DNA of 22,676 bases from Reticulitermes lucifugus (lineage: Eukaryota; Arthropoda; Insecta; Blattodea; Rhinotermitidae), in assembly GCA_026260175.1 (NCBI GenBank), contig JAKCWW010001191.1, positions 1 to 22,676 of the forward strand, written 5' to 3'. A program made the translations under genes and the position numbers. The notes below the pieces were generated by a model that saw only the letters and a list, made by a program, of their open reading frames with translations, was not told where the DNA came from and did no database searches. Numbering within the stretch: the stretch's first letter is position 1; each line of letters begins with the position of its first letter. Of this stretch, positions 19,432-22,676 are shown piece after piece.

Positions 19432-19615
19432 ATGCCATGCCATGTCTGAGGCTGTTATTCGTCGTCTATCATCGCAGAAACCCGGGTTCGATCTCGGGCC
19501 AATCCGTGTGAGATTTGTGTTGAATAAAATATTACTGGGACAGGTCTTACTCCGAGTACTTAGATTTTACCATTTCACCTTTGCTCCATGCTGTTCTTTT
19601 TCTTCATCTTCAGGC
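19432..19615 (+). mobile_element. Diverged SINE (CGICGGQSGTG family), 3' part lost
   Basis: A CATGC microrepeat (about 19421-19443) leads into a worn box A, TGTCTGAGGCT (from 19443), then CCCGGGTTCGATCTCGGGCC with box B GGTTCGATCTC (one change). The body shares AATCCGTGTGAGATTTGTG, ACTGGGACAGGT and CTCCGAGTACTT with copies 1 and 2, ending in a TCTTCATCTTC tract. It is the most diverged copy with a head. The 78-codon frame at 19442-19678 is an artefact. The ribozyme-bearing inverted repeat follows within about 60 bp. Confidence 0.7.
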
Positions 19616-19672
19616 TGCTACATGTACAAGGAAAAGCTTACGAAGCTTGTGGGTATTCAAACAAAGCAATGT

Positions 19673-19878
19673 TTATAGACAGTTACCAACAAATGCACAA
19701 ACCATAAATAAAGGCATAAATCAACCTTTTATCATAATTAAAACCCTACATATGTTTCGGCTCGCGAGGAGCCATCATCAGGGGTTACAGCCGAAACATA
19801 TGTAGGGTTTTAATTATGATAAAAGGTTGATTTATGCCTTTATTTATGGTTTGTGCATTTGTTGGTAACTGTCTATAA
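19673..19878 (-). mobile_element. 90-bp perfect inverted repeat enclosing a hammerhead ribozyme
   Basis: Arms 19673-19762 and 19789-19878 are exact reverse complements over 90 bp, separated by 26 bp. The spacer plus the inner end of the left arm form a complete hammerhead core on the - strand. The outer arms are AT-rich and non-coding. Absence of any mismatch in 180 bp shows that the structure is young or kept identical by gene conversion. It resembles inverted terminal-repeat pieces of Penelope-like retroelements; the reverse-transcriptase / GIY-YIG ORF of such elements is not in the window. Confidence 0.85.
19742..19786 (-). ncRNA. Hammerhead ribozyme-like motif 4 (best conserved)
   Basis: On the - strand: stem I AACCC (19786-19782), core CUGAUGA (19781-19775), U, stem II GGCUC-CUCGC-GAGCC (19773-19759), GAA (19758-19756), self-complementary stem III ACAUAUGU (19755-19748), A17 (19747), stem I' GGGUU (19746-19742). 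Every invariant hammerhead position is present and the predicted cleavage is after GUA. Stem III has no loop, as in the minimal hammerheads of Penelope-like elements that are thought to work as dimers. In a - strand transcript the 90-nt arms would compete with the ribozyme fold. Confidence 0.75.
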
Positions 19879-21304
19879 TACAAAAATGCACGGTGAATTA
19901 AGACTAAAAGCAATGTTTATTTGGAAATCGGGAGTATGGGAAAAAATTAGTATTATTTTTGTGTTTGTTTTTTCAAAAATTTAAAATAACTTGTTCGAAA
20001 GTATATTCCATAGGATGATGTCGTATCTTGGAATATTGTAGGACTTTATCCTGGATTGTGATTGAAGTACAGAGCAAGTGGAAAACCGACAGGATGGCTA
20101 CAACGGCAGTTGGTTATGTAAGGCGTCATCTTCAAATACAAGTTATTATATACCATGTTTAAAATAATCATATAAGTCTAATCCTTCGTTTTGTGTGGTC
20201 GAAACCTATCTAACCTACTGTCAGTGCGATAAATGCTTTCAGATTATATACAGTAACATCTTCTACTTACAATGCCATCTTCACCTTTTCGTGATATACA
20301 TGGTTGTACCATATTTAAACTCAACTTACGTAAAAGTGCCATTCAGTATCAAGGTAAAGCTATTACACAAAACCGTCCCCGATTCTCCTTTTATAGTAGG
20401 CCCGCTGTTGGACGTGCCGTAACAGATGACATTATTACCAAGTTGAAATACTGAATGAAGCCACCGGCAATCGGACAGTTCTTTTGTCGGATCTCGGTGC
20501 ACTGCAGGTAGGACTACACGGAACTGAAATTTCGGTTGCCACATAAATGAGGGAAGTTAGTTTACTGTAAGAGTGACTGTGATATTTTGAAGAAGTCTTT
20601 ATAAAAGAGCAGCGGTCAAGTTTAGATTAAACCAAGAATTGATATGCTTGTATATGGAAGAATAAACTTAATCACTAGGTGAAGTGAAGGTTAAAATTAA
20701 ATTTTAATCTTGAAAACGCTCTCTTTTCTTTACAGTTATTTACCATTTAATTTTCAAAACTTTGAGTGGCTAGAATTATTTCAGTTGGATTCAGTCGATA
20801 TCCTTATTGAGAATTAATGTTAGTAACACACCAGAAATCATTTGTGTTAACAACCCTTATCCATTGTATTCTATAATTATGCTTCTACCTGCGTTATAAT
20901 GGAAATACATGATTTTTAGGTTTTTGAGTTATCAAATTATGATGTTTATAGTTGAGGGTGGGCATGTGATGTGGTTGTTATTTTCAGTTGCGCTTGGTAG
21001 GGTGGCAATGTTTAATTTATTGTACCTTAACTAATGGTGAGTGGTGTGGTTGTATACCATTGTAGGGACTGATTTATATGATGTAGGCATATATACTACA
21101 AACATGCATGGTGAAGGATGAAGCAATGATAGCTACACTGTTGTTTATAGGCTTATATATGTGTTGTTAAATTAAATGTTTAACGTGAGAATTGTTATTG
21201 TCATAGGTTTATATTGTATATGAAGTTCGCTTTCTGCTAAATTAGAAATACTGATTCACATACTTCACGCGCATTTCAAGGCATTGTAACACATTACCTT
21301 TTTT
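19879..21304. other. No gene recognised
   Basis: AT-rich. Overlapping frames at 20195-20544 on both strands are mutual shadows without recognisable motifs. Purine/T-rich runs at 20920-21200 show no periodicity. Confidence 0.4.
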
Positions 21305-21812
21305 GCCGTACGTACCGCAATAATTTTGTTCCATTTTTTACCGCATTAGTTTTGTTCCGGTACATACTGAATTACTTTTGTCAGATTATACACTGCATTA
21401 TTTTTGTTCCAATACATACTGCATTACTTTTGTCGCAGTATTAGTTTTGTTCCAGTACATACTACATTACTTTTGTAGGATTACGTACCACTTTAGTTTT
21501 GTTACAGTACGCACCGCATTAGATTTGTTACAGTACGCACCGCATTAGATTTGTTACAGTACGCACCGCATTAGTTTTGTTACAGTACGCACCGCATTAG
21601 TTTTGTTACAGTACGCACCTTATTAGTTTTGTTACAGTACGCACCAAATTAGTTTTGTTACAGTACGCACCGCATTAGTTTTGTCACAGTACGCACCACA
21701 TTAGTTTTGTTACAGTACGCACCTCATTAGTTTTGTTACAGTACGCACCGCATTAGTTTTGTTACAGTACGCACCTCATTAGTTTTGTTCCAATGCGTAC
21801 TACTTCTTAATC
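21305..21812 (+). repeat. 26-bp minisatellite, about 19-20 units
   Basis: The unit is ACAGTACGCACCGCATTAGTTTTGTT (written here in two parts: ACAGTACGCACCGC and ATTAGTTTTGTT). Eleven consecutive units (about 21500-21785) are nearly identical, while the first eight (from 21305) are diverged and vary in length, one reduced to about 18 bp, and the last decays after 21790. In the homogeneous block most changes fall in the dinucleotide after GCACC (GC, TT, AA, AC or TC). The unit is not a multiple of three, so it encodes no repeat protein, and units abut with no spacers, so it is not a CRISPR array. Confidence 0.95.
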
Positions 21813-22610
21813 TAAGGTAATAAAGGAGCTGAGTGACTGTCCCTATATGAAATGTGGAAGAACGTGGTTACGTAGGTGGCTATTAATTTTCATAATTTAA
21901 TAATAATTACGTATTAAGTGTAAGAACCCTAACTTGAAGCGTAATTGTTTCTCCTTGGCTTTAGGAATAGACGTAACTTATTTCAAAGTATTCTTCCCTC
22001 TGAATGATCTGACGTTGTTGTGTCTGTCAACCTGTCTGTCTGTGTTCCTGCACGTGTGTTTCTCAGCAGGAGAGTATTCACAGGACAATAATACGAAGGT
22101 CAGAGACGGAAGCTTTTATGGACCATCATGGCCCCTTTCTCTAAAGAGTTAAGCTTCTTTTCCTCTGTGTTCCGCTGACATTTTGAAGGATCCGTGGACG
22201 TTTATTTGGTGCTTCATAAACGAAACAGGCAATCAGACACACACACGCCAACCCACACACACGTAAGATGCTTCTTTCATCTCGTACTTCACTTGATGCT
22301 CAGAAAGACCACTCTTTATAAATAATAATTCTTTGTGCTTTCAATATAAAGTCGTAAGACTTTGAAAAATTATACTAGATTGATTCGTGGAATATTACGT
22401 TTTTCCACGTGTATGCATTACAGTCATTTTAACATACATCAGGACACAAGTACACGACTACAGTTTTGCTCATTGATATTAAACACTTTTATTTATAAAG
22501 TATTTATGCGGAATTTAATTAAGTCTACGAATGTAGTGTTGAATGGTAAAAATTACCACATAACTGCCAATTTTCTTAAATATTGTTGTATTTGGTATCT
22601 GAAGTGTATA
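21813..22610. other. No gene recognised
   Basis: Frames at 21934-22152 and 22362-22616 are not recognised. CA-rich stretches occur at about 22237-22262. TTTCTCAGCAG near 22060-22070 resembles a splice acceptor, but no coding exon can be supported. Confidence 0.35.
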
Positions 22611-22676
22611 GTGTGATATGAGGTGTCGCGTAAGTCTGGATAGCATTGTGTGATATGAGGTGTCGCGTAAGTCTGG
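22611..22676 (+). repeat. 37-bp tandem repeat, cut by the window end
   Basis: GTGTGATATGAGGTGTCGCG starts at 22611 and again at 22648; the 29 bases of the second unit match the first exactly. The unit ends TAAGTCTGGATAGCATT. It contains two CpGs in an AT-rich setting. The array probably continues past the window; its copy number is unknown. Confidence 0.85.

Noticed and set aside
21305..21812. CRISPR-like array
   Set aside because: Units are contiguous with no unique spacers, and the rest of the window is eukaryotic in character.

Overview
The window looks like intergenic or deep-intronic DNA from a large, repeat-rich insect genome. The DNA is AT-rich. Every long open frame is short (131 codons at most), none looks like a conserved host protein, and the recognisable content is decayed mobile DNA. 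The tRNA-derived SINE whose accidental translation contains CGICGGQSGTG is, from memory, very common in cockroach and related polyneopteran genomes, as are LINE tails with the motifs IKSRRM and HILRRNC. Blattodea (for example Periplaneta) is therefore my best guess. No complete host gene, functional tRNA or rRNA gene was found.

Layout. 1-2350: AT-rich DNA with a splice-like junction at 895/896 (a recursive splice site or a small terminal exon) and two foldback, MITE-like inverted repeats (1043-1141 and 2150-2351). 3046-3335: a broken LINE ORF tail on +. 4371-5028: a partial SINE and a possible second dispersed repeat. 6242-6429: an inverted repeat holding a hammerhead-ribozyme-like core on the - strand. 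7046-7349: a full-length tRNA-SINE. 7404-7552: an imperfect palindrome. 7818-7978: a second hammerhead core with a nearby hairpin. 9212-9523: a LINE ORF tail on - with two stops. 9628-9705: a compound trinucleotide microsatellite. 11263-11939: two SINE pieces. 13176-13301: a degenerate hammerhead-like core. 14147-14429: a SINE with a perfect 12-bp target-site duplication. 16092-16205, 17361-17622, 18249-18534, 18811-18900 and 19432-19615: further SINE copies, with another LINE tail at 17686-17955. 19673-19878: a 90-bp perfect inverted repeat carrying the best hammerhead core. 21305-21812: a 26-bp minisatellite of about 19-20 units. 22611-22676: a 37-bp tandem repeat running off the end.

The most interesting observation is a recurring small element. 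Hammerhead-type ribozyme cores (CUGANGA, stem II, GAAA, a very short self-complementary stem III, stem I) occur at four places, and at least two of them lie inside inverted repeats. Hammerheads with a minimal helix III are known from Penelope-like retroelements, so these are probably terminal-repeat remnants of such elements, or a small non-autonomous foldback family that uses the same ribozyme. The ribozyme class is not new; the compact ribozyme-in-a-palindrome arrangement deserves checking.
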